This document shows positions 1-8,200 of a stretch of 20,367 bases of DNA, in pieces. Under the pieces are notes generated by a model. It had not been told where the DNA came from. It saw only the letters and a list, made by a program, of their open reading frames with translations, and made no database searches. The stretch lies in NCBI GenBank assembly GCA_032718475.1, contig JAUCBJ010000250.1, positions 1-20,367 of the forward strand, in the 5' to 3' direction. This stretch comes from Nemertoderma westbladi (lineage: Eukaryota; Xenacoelomorpha; Nemertodermatida; Nemertodermatidae). A program made the position numbers and the translations under genes. Every line of letters starts with the position of its first letter. Within the stretch, counting starts at the first letter, position 1.

Positions 1-79
1 CAATAAAGACATATAAATTTCGGCAGGTTAAACTGCTGAAGGTCTATAAAAGCGCGTACAGCAGGTATAGCTCCATCGT

Positions 80-1208
80 CTGTTTTTTTGTTTATACGTA
101 GATTTCACTAGTCCAAATTCAAACGAAAAAAAAAAATTTCGAAAAAATGTACAAATTTACTAGGGTGGTTATTTTGCAGCACCAAATTACAAGTAGTGAA
201 CAATTTTCATAAAATTTGAAAGTTACAATTTTCGGCTAAATTGTTTTTCAATACAGGTTTTCTGGGGCGAAAATCCATTTGAAAATATTTAAAATTGATC
301 TAATTTCTGTAATGGCTGCTTTAGTCATCTTCGTCGGCAATAAATGAAAAAAACAAGTAACCAGCACTTTTCAGTTAGAACACAAAATTTTTAATTAACT
401 TATACGGTACTATAAATTCACATTTTCAGGTTTTCTGAGGCGTTGATTCTACTGCAATACATTTCTAATATGCCAGATCATTGCTGCACGTATTTTTCGG
501 CTTAATATGGCAAATTTTGGTGCTAGCACCAAATTTCGTACCCATCACCAAAAAGTACAAGTTTGAAATGTCCAGTGCTGTTTTTATTGATTGTATAGGA
601 CCCTCAAAAACCCGCAAGAAACAATATAATACTATCTTTTGATCAATATGCTTATTTTCAAAAATTTGGAGCTACAGTAGTACCGGGCTATAAAATGTTG
701 TACAAATACCGGGGGGGGGGGGGGGGGGAGGGTCATATTGACCCCCCCTCTAAAATCTACAAATATTTACGAAAACGTCTGATTTTTTGTTTGTACGTAG
801 GTATCACTTGTCTGGATCCGACCGAAAAAAAAATTTTCGAAATAATGTGCTGGGGTGGTTATATTGCAGCACCAAATTACAATTAGTGCACAATTTTCAC
901 AAAATTTGAAAGTTACATTTTCGGCTAATTATTTTTCTTTACGGGTTTTCTGGGGTGCAAAATAAATTGGAAAATATTTAAAAATGATATGATTACTATA
1001 AATGGCTGTTTAGTCCTCTCAGCGTAGGAAAAAAATGAAAAAAACAAGTAAGCAGCACTTTTCAGTTAGAACACAAAATTTTTAATTCACTTATACGATG
1101 CTATAAATTCACATTTTCAGGTTTTCGAGGGCGCTGATTCTAATGGAATAAATTTCTAATATGCCAGATCATTGCTACTTGTATTTTTCGGCTTTAATTT
1201 GGCAAATT
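80..1208 (+). repeat. Two direct copies of a ~692-bp block
   Basis: Sequence from about 80 to 532 recurs from about 777 to 1224. Landmarks are TTTTTTTGTTTATACGTAG (86) against TTTTTTGTTTGTACGTAG (783), the GGGTGGTTAT..TTGCAGCACC stretch (162 and 853), and the palindrome TTGGTGCTAGCACCAA (517 and 1209, offset exactly 692). Copy 1 runs into an 18-G tract at 711, while copy 2 continues into the 162-bp tandem array. This looks like a higher-order duplication inside the element, either by unequal exchange or because one copy was inserted into another. Confidence 0.75.
711..745 (+). repeat. G18 tract followed by a GGGTCA/TGACCC hairpin
   Basis: Eighteen consecutive G are followed by A, then GGGTCATATTGACCCCCCC. 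The G-rich and C-rich arms flank the short loop TAT and can form a stable hairpin. The same module, G11-TCATATTGA-CCCCTCCCCC, recurs at 2040-2070, and a decayed version is at 5525-5557. It is therefore a conserved part of the repeat family, probably a terminal or subterminal structure. The homopolymer length itself is uncertain in assembled data. Confidence 0.8.
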
Positions 1209-1920
1209 TTGGTGCTAGCACCAAATTTCGTACCATCGCCAAAAAGTACAAGTTTGCGATGTCCAGTGCTGTTTTTATTGATTCCATCGGATTCAGGACC
1301 CTCATAAACCCGTATAACGCAAGAAACAAGATGATACTATCTACTGATCAATTTGCATATTTTCCAAAATTTGGTGCTGGCACAACAATTTTCACCCACT
1401 GGCGAAAAATACAAGTTTGAGAACTCTTATGAAATTTTTACTGATTCCATTGAATTCAGAACCATCACCAACCCGTATAACGCAAGAAACAAGGTGACAC
1501 AATCAATTGATATATTTGATGGTATTCAAAATTTGGTGCTAGCACCACATTTTGCACCCACATCCGAAAAATACAAGTTTGAGATGTCTAGTTCGATAAT
1601 TATATATTCCATTGAATTCAGAACAACCATAAACCTCTAAAACGCAAGATATAAATTGTCACAAGCAATTTTATCTATTGAGTGGATTTTCAAAATTTCG
1701 TGCTAGCACCAAAATTTGCACACAGCACCGAAAAATACGAGTTTGATACGCTTGGTGCAACTCGTATATATTTCATCGAATCCAGAACCCCAAAAATCCC
1801 CAATTGCGTAAAAAACAAGTTTCAAACAATCAATTTACAAAATTGACATATTTCAAAATTTGGTGCTGGCACCAAAATTTGGCACCCACCGAAAAAAACA
1901 AGTTTGAAATTTCTAAATCA
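1209..1920 (+). repeat. Five-unit tandem array, period ~162 bp
   Basis: The motif TTGGTGCT(A/G)GCACCAA, or a slightly decayed form of it, occurs at 1209, 1371, 1533, about 1699 and 1860. The spacings are 162, 162, 166 and 161. Each unit then has a C-A-C-C-rich stretch, (C)GAAAAATACAAGTTTGA, a variable segment, CATTGAATTCAGAACC and (in most units) AACGCAAGAAACAA. Units differ by substitutions and small indels, so this is an old array rather than a recent expansion. The open frames across it are short and come from the repeat unit, not from a gene. Confidence 0.85.
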
Positions 1921-2033
1921 ATTTATATGAATTCCATCCAACGGTTTTCACTACTAGGAAGACAATAGATTTTTAGGAAAAGTCATAAAATTTCAGATTC
2001 CCAACTGCGTTTGTTTCAGAATTATAACAAAAA

Positions 2034-2087
2034 AACCACGGGGGGGGGGGTCATATTGACCCCCTCCCCCGGGTTTAATAGGGTTAA
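2034..2087 (+). repeat. Right terminus of family A: G tract, hairpin and TTAA
   Basis: AACCACG, then G11, TCATATTGA, C5TC5 and GGGTTTAATAGGGTTAA. The same ordered module occurs at 5517-5570 (AACCACGGC, G12, TTCATA..., CCCCCGGGATTAACAGGTTAA). The last eight bases, AGGGTTAA, match the ends of the elements at 3724-3731 and 9247-9254. I read it as the element's right end, with TTAA at 2084-2087 as the target-site copy. Confidence 0.65.
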
Positions 2088-2094
2088 AATGCCA

Positions 2095-2215
2095 CCCCCC
2101 CCCCCCCCCCCCCAATTCAGCCACCGTAAGCTTCCGTATAATGTACTTCTGAATAGAAACACTATATCCCACATTTTGTGTAGAGTTGTATTGAAGATTA
2201 TTATGAATTAGTTAA
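2095..2215 (+). repeat. C19 tract and flanking unassigned DNA
   Basis: Nineteen C occupy 2095-2113, only seven bases after the TTAA of the preceding element. The remaining ~100 bases show no gene or recognisable repeat. The C tract may be the start of another, largely lost, element end, because other TTAA ends in this window are followed within 20 bases by a C or G tract. Confidence 0.5.
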
Positions 2216-2330
2216 TTGATTGACTAATACTACCACTACTAGGATCGGCATGCTGCATTGCAGCTGCATTTATAAGAATTCTGTGCGGGCTTGTCGACAA
2301 AATTGCGCCACCACAACTCCCTATCACTGG
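2216..2330 (+). repeat. Dispersed repeat D, distal segment
   Basis: The segment CTACTAGGATCGGCATGC, CATTGCAGCTGCATT, CTGTGCGGGCTTGTCGACAA, CCACCACAACTCCCTATCAC is repeated at 7579-7694 with few changes. A third, weaker copy runs off the window end at about 20327-20367. Both complete copies begin with a (TAC)n-like stretch. It abuts an RTE-like relic at 2331. No coding potential is evident. Confidence 0.7.
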
Positions 2331-2369
2331 GCCTTCCAACCATTGAGGCAATCGGCTGGTGATTCAGCC

Positions 2370-3731
2370 TTAACCCTATTACCACTGGGATGTTCTGACC
2401 ATTAGCACCACTGGGGGGGGGGGGGCGTTTCGGCCCATCCACTATATTTAAAAAGTTAAAATTTCATAAGCAGGGAATCATAATTTTGATGAAAAATAAA
2501 AGTAGTCCCAGGACAAAATTACAAAATTTTTCGTTTTCTAAAAACTAATAGTGTGACAGTGATGGCTAGATTTAGTAGGTTTTTCAAGACGCTGAATCGA
2601 ATGTGATTATATTCCATTTCCAAAAATTGAAGTGGATGCTATTTTTCGTGCACCTAAGAAGTGGGCGTGGCACTTAAAAATTTTGAAAAATTAGATATTC
2701 AGAAAATGCCCCTAATTTATTATTTCAACGCATCTTTATAGGTTTTCTGGGCCGCTGAATCGATTGACAGTAATATAGAAGCCTGAAGACTTAGTGGTTC
2801 GCCATTTTTTGTGCACCAAAATTAGTGCGTGGCACTTCAAATTTTGAAAAATACGAGATTCGGAAAATAAACCAAAATTGAAATTTTAACGCATTTATAT
2901 AGGTTTTCTAGACAGCTGAATCGATTGAAAGTAATATAGAGCCTGAAGACTTAGAGGTTAGCCATTTTTTTAAATCAAAACTTTAGTGTTTTTTCCGAAT
3001 AAAGTAATTTTGAAAATTTGAAGTGCCACGCCCAAATTTTGGTGCACCGAAAATTACGTACACCAAGAATTTGAGGCTTCTATATTACTTTCAATGGATT
3101 CAGCGCTCCAGAAAACCTATAAAAATGCTTTGAAATCAAAACTTTAGTGTATTTTCCAAATCTCATATTTTTCAAAACTTGAAGTGCCACGCCCTAATTT
3201 TGGTGCATCAGAAATGGCGAACCACTAAGTCTTCAGGCTTCTAATATTACTTTCAATCGATTCAGCGCTCGTGAAAACCTACAAAAATGCTTTGCAAATC
3301 AAAACTTTAGTGTATTTTCCGAATAAAGTAATTTTGGAATTTTAAAGTGCCACGCCCTAATTTTGGTGCTCCAAAAATGACGTACCACTACACTTACATA
3401 CTTGTATAGAGCATTAGAGTGATCCAAACCAATAAAAAAAATAAAAATAGCCCAAACATAAATAATTACTAAATCACGAATGACTTTGTAAAATTCGAAA
3501 ATTTCAAAAAATTTGGTGCTGGAGACCAAATTTTGAGGTGGCACCCACATCGAAAAGTAGAAATCCAATTGCAAGGTGGTTTTTTGCAAAAGATGCGGCA
3601 TTAAATTTGGCTAATTCTCAATCAAAATTGGGCCGGTACGTAATATGGTTGCATAGTTACAGCAACTAAAATCTAGGAAGGGGCCGATTCGCCCCCCCCC
3701 CCCCCCCCCCCCCCAGTGGTAATAGGGTTAA
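2370..3731. mobile_element. Non-autonomous TTAA element, piggyBac-like, with perfect 20-bp TIRs
   Basis: The left end is TTAACCCTATTACCACTGGG (2370-2389). The right end is its exact reverse complement (3712-3731), so TTAA flanks CCCTATTA... on both sides. A TTAA target and CCCT-type end are typical of piggyBac elements; Kolobok elements also use TTAA but usually begin with G-rich ends. The same host sequence without the element is present at 11832-11880 (GATTCAGCC, TTAA, CCTTGGTGGTTGGTTGGCTTTTC), which shows precise insertion and TTAA duplication. There is no transposase ORF. Long tracts lie near both ends (G13 at 2413-2425, C23 at 3692-3714). The interior is made of ~161-bp monomers in opposite orientations. 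Confidence 0.88.
2577..3290. repeat. Oppositely oriented ~161-bp monomers inside the TTAA element
   Basis: Forward monomers begin with AGGTTTTC..(C)GCTGAATCGA at 2577, 2740 and 2901 (spacings 163 and 161). From about 2990 the monomers are inverted: their CAGCGCTC..GAAAACCT ends fall at about 3119 and 3280 (spacing ~161). The stretches ATTACTTTCAATCGATTCAG and AAGTGCCACGCCC mark the inverted units. The two halves can fold on each other around about 2970-2990. The monomer resembles the family A unit at 80-1920, with a shared GGTTTTCTGGGGCGCTGA-like core and GGTGC/GCACC motif. Confidence 0.75.
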
Positions 3732-3987
3732 CCTTGGTGGTTGGTTGGCTTTTCCGCCTAGTAAGCAAGTTGATATTGAAATTGATTGACAATCTAGGCT
3801 TTAACCTTTGAACCAAAACAGATATTGTCAAGCGGAATGCAGATTTGAAATCTGCGTAAAAAATCCGTTCAGATCTTCAGAATAAAATATAAAAAATATG
3901 GACCAAAAAAATAATTTAGTGAGTTACCCCCATAAACAAACGAGTCATTCATTCAGTCAGGTTTAGTTCATAAATTATCATAATTAA

Positions 3988-4338
3988 TTGATAAATTCAA
4001 TATTTGATTATTTTTTTGATGTAGAAGATGTTCATTCGAAGCAAGTAGCAAGTACTTCAAGATGCAAGAACGTTTCGGGCAATACAAAGAAAAAGGCCTT
4101 TCAGCGCCGACGATGGAGTGACAATGGGAAGAAGGCTGTTATTCGTGGGCTTCCCTCGTTTAACTTACATTTACACCCCGCTCGAACGATGGATATCATT
4201 AAACTAATTGAAGAAAACCCCGTTCTACAAAGTCGCAGTTGGCGCAATGTGAAAGATTTTATAAGGAATAATTGGGAGGAACTAAAAAAACTGTTGGATA
4301 TTCTGTTGCTAAAATGTTGGCCTATATTAATTAAGTAG
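3988..4338 (+). CDS. Possible terminal exon or gene fragment encoding a basic, SANT-like or trihelix-like segment
   Basis: This is a 116-codon open stretch with no convincing ATG at its left end; the first codon is TTG. It is therefore best read as an exon or fragment. A pyrimidine-rich run ending in GATGTAG at about 4013-4025 could be a splice acceptor. From about residue 33 the protein reads KKKAFQRRRWSDNGKKAV, then RSWRNVKDFIRNNWEELKK near residue 83. The pattern RRxWS/T-(D/E)xE/GKKAV ... R(S/T)W(K/R)xVKxFIRN resembles a conserved C-terminal domain of uncharacterised animal proteins found near transposon-derived genes. That is a resemblance from memory, not a search result. AATAAA lies far downstream at 4960. 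It may be a pseudogene. The 200 bases before it hold nothing recognisable. Confidence 0.4.
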   Translation: MINSIFDYFFDVEDVHSKQVASTSRCKNVSGNTKKKAFQRRRWSDNGKKAVIRGLPSFNLHLHPARTMDIIKLIEENPVLQSRSWRNVKDFIRNNWEELKKLLDILLLKCWPILIK

Positions 4339-5244
4339 CGAATCTTACGTTTCGAACTCTTTTACTATATAATTGTATAATATCGTTGATGAATAAGTCT
4401 AGTTACTATTAATGATTCAATAATAATTTTTGTTCACATTATTTCTAATATTTGTTTGCGGTTCTACATTGTTTGGGTATATTTTTATGCTCCTTCTGTT
4501 CATCCTGTCTGTTTTTCCTTGTATTTAGTGGCTGTGTAACTAGTATGTGCTACTGTATACGCAGTTTACCATGCAACACATTAACTACTATGCAACCCTG
4601 TGTAACTACTAGTAGAGTAACTGTCTAACTACTAGTAGAGTAACTGTGTAACTAACGCGTGCTATAGCCATCACTCAACATTATATATTACTGTATTAAA
4701 TATCAATGTTAGGTTATGTCTCATTGTAGGTACATAATATGTAGGCCTGAATTATCCTGTAATGCCCTTTTTGTGTTGTATTTTTCAACATTTCTTTCTG
4801 TTATAGAAATTAGAATTCATTCAAAATTTAAATTATTTCTGTTTTTCACAAAAATTACGTCTACCTTATTAATACTGGTACTTAATTATTCAAATATAGC
4901 GACACAGTTGTAAACTAGTTTTATAATATTATTTCAAACAGTGTAACCCTAATGTTTGTAATAAATTTTGTATAATATATAAGATTTTGCTATTGAAAAT
5001 AGCGACGTGGTTGTAATGCTTTATGCAATGTAATAATGCTTTATAGTGCAATAATACACAATATTATTTTAGTAAACAAAATTAATTTCACCAATTGCAA
5101 TTTTCGCAACTAGGTATTTAAACATTGGTATTATGGTCTGAACAAAGACGAGTTTGACACGTTCGCTAACTGGGGACATCGGAAATATTTCGCAGACCAG
5201 GGACATTTTCGAAATCAATTAAGGAGCACTGTTTTACACTGTAA
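4339..5244. other. Gene-free AT-rich stretch with a 23-bp tandem repeat
   Basis: I see no gene here on either strand; the longest open frames are AT-rich and have no recognisable motifs. A 23-bp unit, TAACTACTAGTAGAGTAACTG plus two bases, is repeated at 4603-4625 and 4626-4648, with a partial third copy (TAACTAAC) after it. AATAAA at 4960-4965 could be a polyadenylation signal for the fragment at 3988-4338, but it is 620 bases away. The segment 5140-5240 contains two GGGACAT motifs of unknown meaning. Confidence 0.5.
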
Positions 5245-5570
5245 TTGCGGGGACATAATTACTGTAGCACAACAATTATCACCCACCGGCGAAAAAGATA
5301 CAAGTTTGAAAACTATTATGCAATTTTTACTTATTCCATTGAATTCAAAACCCTCACAAACCCGTATAACGCAAGAAACAAGGTGACACAATCAATTGAT
5401 ATATTTGACGGTTTTGCACCCACTTCCGAAAAATAAGAGTTTGACATAGATAATTATTTATTACATTGAATTCAGAACTGCCATAAACCTATAAAACGCG
5501 AGAAATAAGTTGTAAAACCACGGCGGGGGGGGGGGGTTCATATTTTTCTCCCCCGGGATTAACAGGTTAA
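5245..5570 (+). repeat. Truncated copy of family A (two 162-bp units plus right terminus)
   Basis: 5269-5520 matches 1381-1660 of the first tandem array (CACAACAATT, GGCGAAAAA, ACAAGTTTGA, TTCCATTGAATTCA, CCCGTATAACGCAAGAAACA, GGTGACACAATCAATTGATA). It then joins the G12 tract (5525-5536) and CCCCCGGGATTAACAGGTTAA at 5551-5570, followed by a second TTAA. The order of units and terminus is the same as at 1381-2087, but several units are missing. It is thus a 5'-truncated or internally deleted member of the same family. Confidence 0.75.
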
Positions 5571-5689
5571 TTAACTACCACCGGTTGAACAGGGGATATA
5601 CTTCTTTACCACAACTCCCTAGGTTAGATACACATTTTCAGGTATTTCCTGACAGTTGTACACAGTAACGATTTTACAGCAACAATTTA

Positions 5690-6102
5690 GCTTTATAGTT
5701 CGATTTTTAACTGAGAGAACGGCTATATTCATTTTTAACACATATATTTTACCGATTTATACATACTGTGCTGTTGCCTGGGTACCGAATATTACTGAAA
5801 AGCTGCGGAAAAAACTACGTAGGCCGATTTCGCTATATGCCAAACATTCAAAAGTTAATAATCAGATGCTTTTTGATATTGTAAATGGTTGTTATAAAGG
5901 TATTTTTAAGAAAATGGTCGACAAAATTATAGATTCAAAAGATCATCCGTTGCATAAATCGTTGTTAGCACATACCTCTAGAAATGCCTCAACTAGGAAC
6001 AATTTTGCCATATCTTACTGTCGTACTCACAATTATAGAAACTCTTTTATACCAACTGCACTGCGTTTTTTGAACAAGCCGGAAACTTTACAATATTTGT
6101 AG
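5690..6102 (+). pseudogene. C-terminal fragment of a CR1/L2-like non-LTR retrotransposon ORF2
   Basis: The frame reads RFLTERTAIFIFNTYILPIY, then CAVAW, and later HTSRNASTRNNFAI followed by an F-(I/F)-P-T-A-L-R-F-L-N end. A 'NTYILPIYTYC..(V/I)W' segment followed by R-T/R-N.. and a final 'F..P.(A/T).R.(L/W)N' is the usual ending of CR1/L2-type ORF2 proteins after the reverse transcriptase. Only about 135 residues remain: endonuclease, palm and thumb are absent, consistent with 5' truncation at about 5690. The frame ends at TAG (6100-6102). The segment 5571-5690 upstream shows no coding match, apart from ACCACAACTCCCTA (5610), which resembles the end of repeat D. Confidence 0.65.
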
Positions 6103-6535
6103 TAACAATATTGTTATTACATCTTTTCGGCCATAGTACCGTGTTTTACTTTGATTATCTTTTTTTTTAGAAAATACCGTTTTAATTTTTATTTGACTAG
6201 TATAATTCTAATTTTTGTAATATCTGCATCATTATATGAACTCATTTCCTGCCATATATATAGTTTTTATATATCTGCCTTATATGAATTGTCCCAACTT
6301 GTTGAATATCATAGTACTTAATGATAGGTTCGATTTTAGCTCTTAAAGTGTGCATATTTTAATTAATATTTTGAAATTTTTAATAGATCACGGTAATATA
6401 ACTTAATCTACATAGCGTATTTTATAATCATATACATTTCTTTTTACTTTAATTGCTTGATGTGCATTAATAATATTCCTCTTTATATATCCATATACGG
6501 GAATAAAAGCCAATAGTAATAATAATAATAGTAAA
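6103..6535 (+). mobile_element. 3' UTR and tail of the CR1/L2-like fragment
   Basis: AT-rich non-coding DNA follows the ORF. AATAAA lies at 6502-6507, followed within 10 bases by an (AAT)n run at about 6517-6530. CR1 and L2 elements commonly end in a short microsatellite instead of poly(A), so the insertion probably ends at about 6530. No other feature was seen in this interval. Confidence 0.5.
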
Positions 6536-6724
6536 TAAATACAGTAAATGATTTGAAAAGTTGTAAAGATTTTAAATGTTTTCTACTGAAGTATTATAAG
6601 TCATAATAATATGCTGCTGCAGTAGTAAACTTTAATCTGCATCCTTCAATGCGCACTCCTGAAATACTGACTGTATGCATTCATGGGACGTTAGAAGGCT
6701 TTATAAGTCACAACTTACAGTGAA

Positions 6725-7060
6725 CAATAGGGTAAGTCACAGTTTTACTTCGGTTTTTATACACAATTTTTATGTGAAACAGACATTTGGTTCAATGAAG
6801 AGAATGTCATTTATAAAGGATTATATGGTCATAGAGTTGTTAATTCGAACAGAATCGATTACAAATTGTGTATGTGATAAAACTTACTACTGGAATTTAA
6901 AATCGGGGTTGGATTGCAATGGGACGGAGTGGTCTAATGTTATAACTGTCAGTAAGACATTTTTGTTTGATGTTGGCATACAAACTGGGAGTTTATTACA
7001 GTACTATTAATATTATAATGGATATTTCTATTGCTATAAAGCCCTATTAGCTATTGTTTG
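6725..7060 (+). repeat. Dispersed repeat D, proximal segment (copy 1)
   Basis: This matches 19955-20240 with about 75-80% identity by eye. Landmarks are TTTTTATGTGAA..AGACATTTGGTTCAATGAAG, ATGGTCATAGA(G/A)TTGTTAAT, GTTATAACTG(T)CAG, TTTGATGTTGGCA and GGAGTTTAT. In both copies a short frame reads YGHR(V/I)VN(S/R)NRI, but stops follow, so any original protein is destroyed. The distal part of the repeat is probably 7579-7694, because in copy 2 both parts lie within about 400 bases. Confidence 0.65.
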
Positions 7061-7564
7061 GCGAATGTTTAATTGAATATAGTTGACGAGCACCACACCA
7101 AATGTTACTTTTCACTAGGGTCTCCCGAGCCTTTCAAAATTTGTTATCACAAAATTTCATGACACAACAGCAACAGCAATTATTAATAATTATTACAATG
7201 TGTAGACTGGAACAATACTTGAACATTACCTGCTCCATTACTACAGTCACGCTCTCCACCACAATGCCGTTTATCCACCTGAATCCGAGTCCATAGTAAA
7301 AAACTCTGAGTGATCCCATTGTTGGCTACGGCAGACAAAACATGTGGACACAAGGTGGAACCCTACTTCCAACAAAAATCGTATAGGTGGACTGGCTGGA
7401 AGTCAGGTGGAGTTTATGTGGAAAGGTACAGGTGGATCTAGGTTGATTTAGTCGGAAGTTAGGTGGATAAATTTGAATAGCCCCCAGCTGTGATGTGATA
7501 TAATCCTCCTTGATGTTGCATGGATATTGGTAGTGATGTAAAAGCTACCAAGCCCGAATTCATA
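7061..7564. other. No gene seen; GGTGGA-rich patch
   Basis: No supported coding region is present. At 7350-7455 the motif AGGTGGA or GGTGGA occurs about seven times at irregular spacing, followed by TAGCCCCCAGCTGTGATG. This may be the remnant of a mobile-element end, but I found no partner copy in the window. A short CAACAG run lies at 7164-7176. The interval separates the proximal and distal parts of repeat D and may be an insertion within it. Confidence 0.4.
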
Positions 7565-7694
7565 ACATTTAATGTTGATACTACTACTACTACGATCAGC
7601 ATGCTTCATTGCAGCTGCATTATATATATTACATAAATATTAAGAATGCTGTGCCGGCTTGTCGACAAAATTGTACCACCACAACTCCCTATCA
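7565..7694 (+). repeat. Dispersed repeat D, distal segment (copy 2), with (TAC)5
   Basis: (TAC)5 at 7579-7593 is followed by GATCAGCATGC, CATTGCAGCTGCATT, GCTGTGCCGGCTTGTCGACA and CCACCACAACTCCCTATCAC, as in the copy at 2216-2330. An extra TATATATATTACATAAAT lies between the GCTGCAT and AAGAAT motifs compared with that copy. Both copies end in the same CTCCCTATCAC, after which the flanking sequences differ. That marks a repeat boundary. Confidence 0.7.
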
Positions 7695-7707
7695 CCCATG
7701 ATAATTG

Positions 7708-8055
7708 CTAGTTCATCGCATCTTCAAGGCCAATGCCTTTTAAGATGCGACTCAAGAAAGCCATGGGCTGTCTACCATGCTTATTCGCTCCATGAGGCCA
7801 CCAAATCACAAGATTATGAACTGGCTGGTCCTCAAAGTTAAAGTCATTTCCTGCAAAGCGGTTCCATTCAAGTGTCAAGCTCGGGGAGACTAATGGAGCA
7901 CCTCCAATGTTCTTTAGAGTCTGATTGGAAATGTGTTCATTATACTTGACACAATGACCCGGTGCAGTATTCTTGTGAATGTACCATCCAGAGATTTGGC
8001 ATCCCCTGGAGTTAGAGCTAGTCATTATCTCGTTCTCTAAATAGTCTTCTGTCAT
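7708..8055 (-). CDS. Unrecognised 115-codon open reading frame
   Basis: The ATG is at 8053-8055 and the stop at 7708-7710. The protein is mixed in composition (WYIHKN, PGHC, VIWWPHGANKHG) and looks more protein-like than the surrounding AT-rich frames, with tryptophans and few simple runs. I do not recognise a family. It has no signal peptide and no obvious membrane segment. It lies between repeat D and a retrotransposon ORF1 fragment, so it is more likely part of an unidentified mobile element, or an isolated exon, than a complete gene. It could also be non-coding. Confidence 0.3.
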   Translation of the reverse strand: MTEDYLENEIMTSSNSRGCQISGWYIHKNTAPGHCVKYNEHISNQTLKNIGGAPLVSPSLTLEWNRFAGNDFNFEDQPVHNLVIWWPHGANKHGRQPMAFLSRILKGIGLEDAMN

Positions 8056-8200
8056 AGCGAATGAATCAAATAAGACAGAGTTTTCATAATCTCACTGAAT
8101 TATATATTGCTACAATAAATACTGAAATACTGAATACTGTTTTCTGGCACTACCTGACTACTTACTGCAAAGTAGCCATACTTCCATATGCCATACCGGT

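Larger units (their letters stand above)
1..2087 (+). repeat. Partial copy of a satellite-bearing TTAA-type element (family A); left end lies outside the window
   Basis: No gene is visible in this stretch. It is built from diverged ~160-bp monomers. In the left part (about 80-1200) the monomers carry AGGTTTTCTGGGGCG (255, 428, about 1118). From about 1270 onward they carry the opposite-strand form, ATTCAG..CC...AAACC (1288, 1449, 1615, 1779). The right end is a G11 tract, TCATATTGA, a C-rich arm and then a terminus reading TTTAATAGGGTTAA at 2074-2087. That resembles the terminus of the TIR-bounded element at 2370-3731 (GGTAATAGGGTTAA). I infer a non-autonomous TTAA-inserting element. Its left end was not found; the TTAA at 28-31 is not followed by CCCT. 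Confidence 0.6.
2331..3785 (-). pseudogene. RTE-like reverse transcriptase relic, split by the 2370-3731 element
   Basis: Reading the minus strand across the element (about 3785 to 3732, then 2369 to 2331) gives NLLTRRKSQPTTKV continued by KAESPADCLNGWK. This matches the minus-strand relic at 11800-11910, which reads NLLTGRKSQPTTKVKAESPA and then ECQKGWK. It is the linker between the endonuclease and reverse transcriptase of an RTE/BovB-like non-LTR element. Only about 90 bases of host sequence remain, ending at a stop after the GWK motif. The break falls exactly at TTAA, so the interruption is a transposon insertion. Confidence 0.75.

Noticed and set aside
28-31. TTAA at 28-31 as the left end of the first element
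   Set aside because: It is followed by ACTGCTGAAGG instead of the CCCTATTA-type terminus seen on the complete element.
1172-1640. Overlapping frames across the 162-bp array
   Set aside because: Their translations repeat with the satellite period and contain no domain. They are repeat shadows.
1209-1920. CRISPR-like array because of regularly spaced repeats
   Set aside because: The period is ~162 bp, the whole unit is repeated rather than short repeats with unique spacers, no cas genes are present, and the context is eukaryotic.
4960-4965. AATAAA as the poly(A) signal of the 3988-4338 fragment
   Set aside because: It is 620 bases from the stop in AT-rich DNA where such hexamers are common, and nothing links the two.
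5140-5240. Repeated GGGGACAT/GGGACAT motifs as a regulatory array
   Set aside because: Only three irregularly spaced occurrences, with no symmetry and no adjacent gene.
6675-7010. 111-codon plus-strand frame as a gene
   Set aside because: It lies in dispersed repeat D. The second copy (19955-20240) has stops in the same frame, and the likely ancestral frame is a different one.
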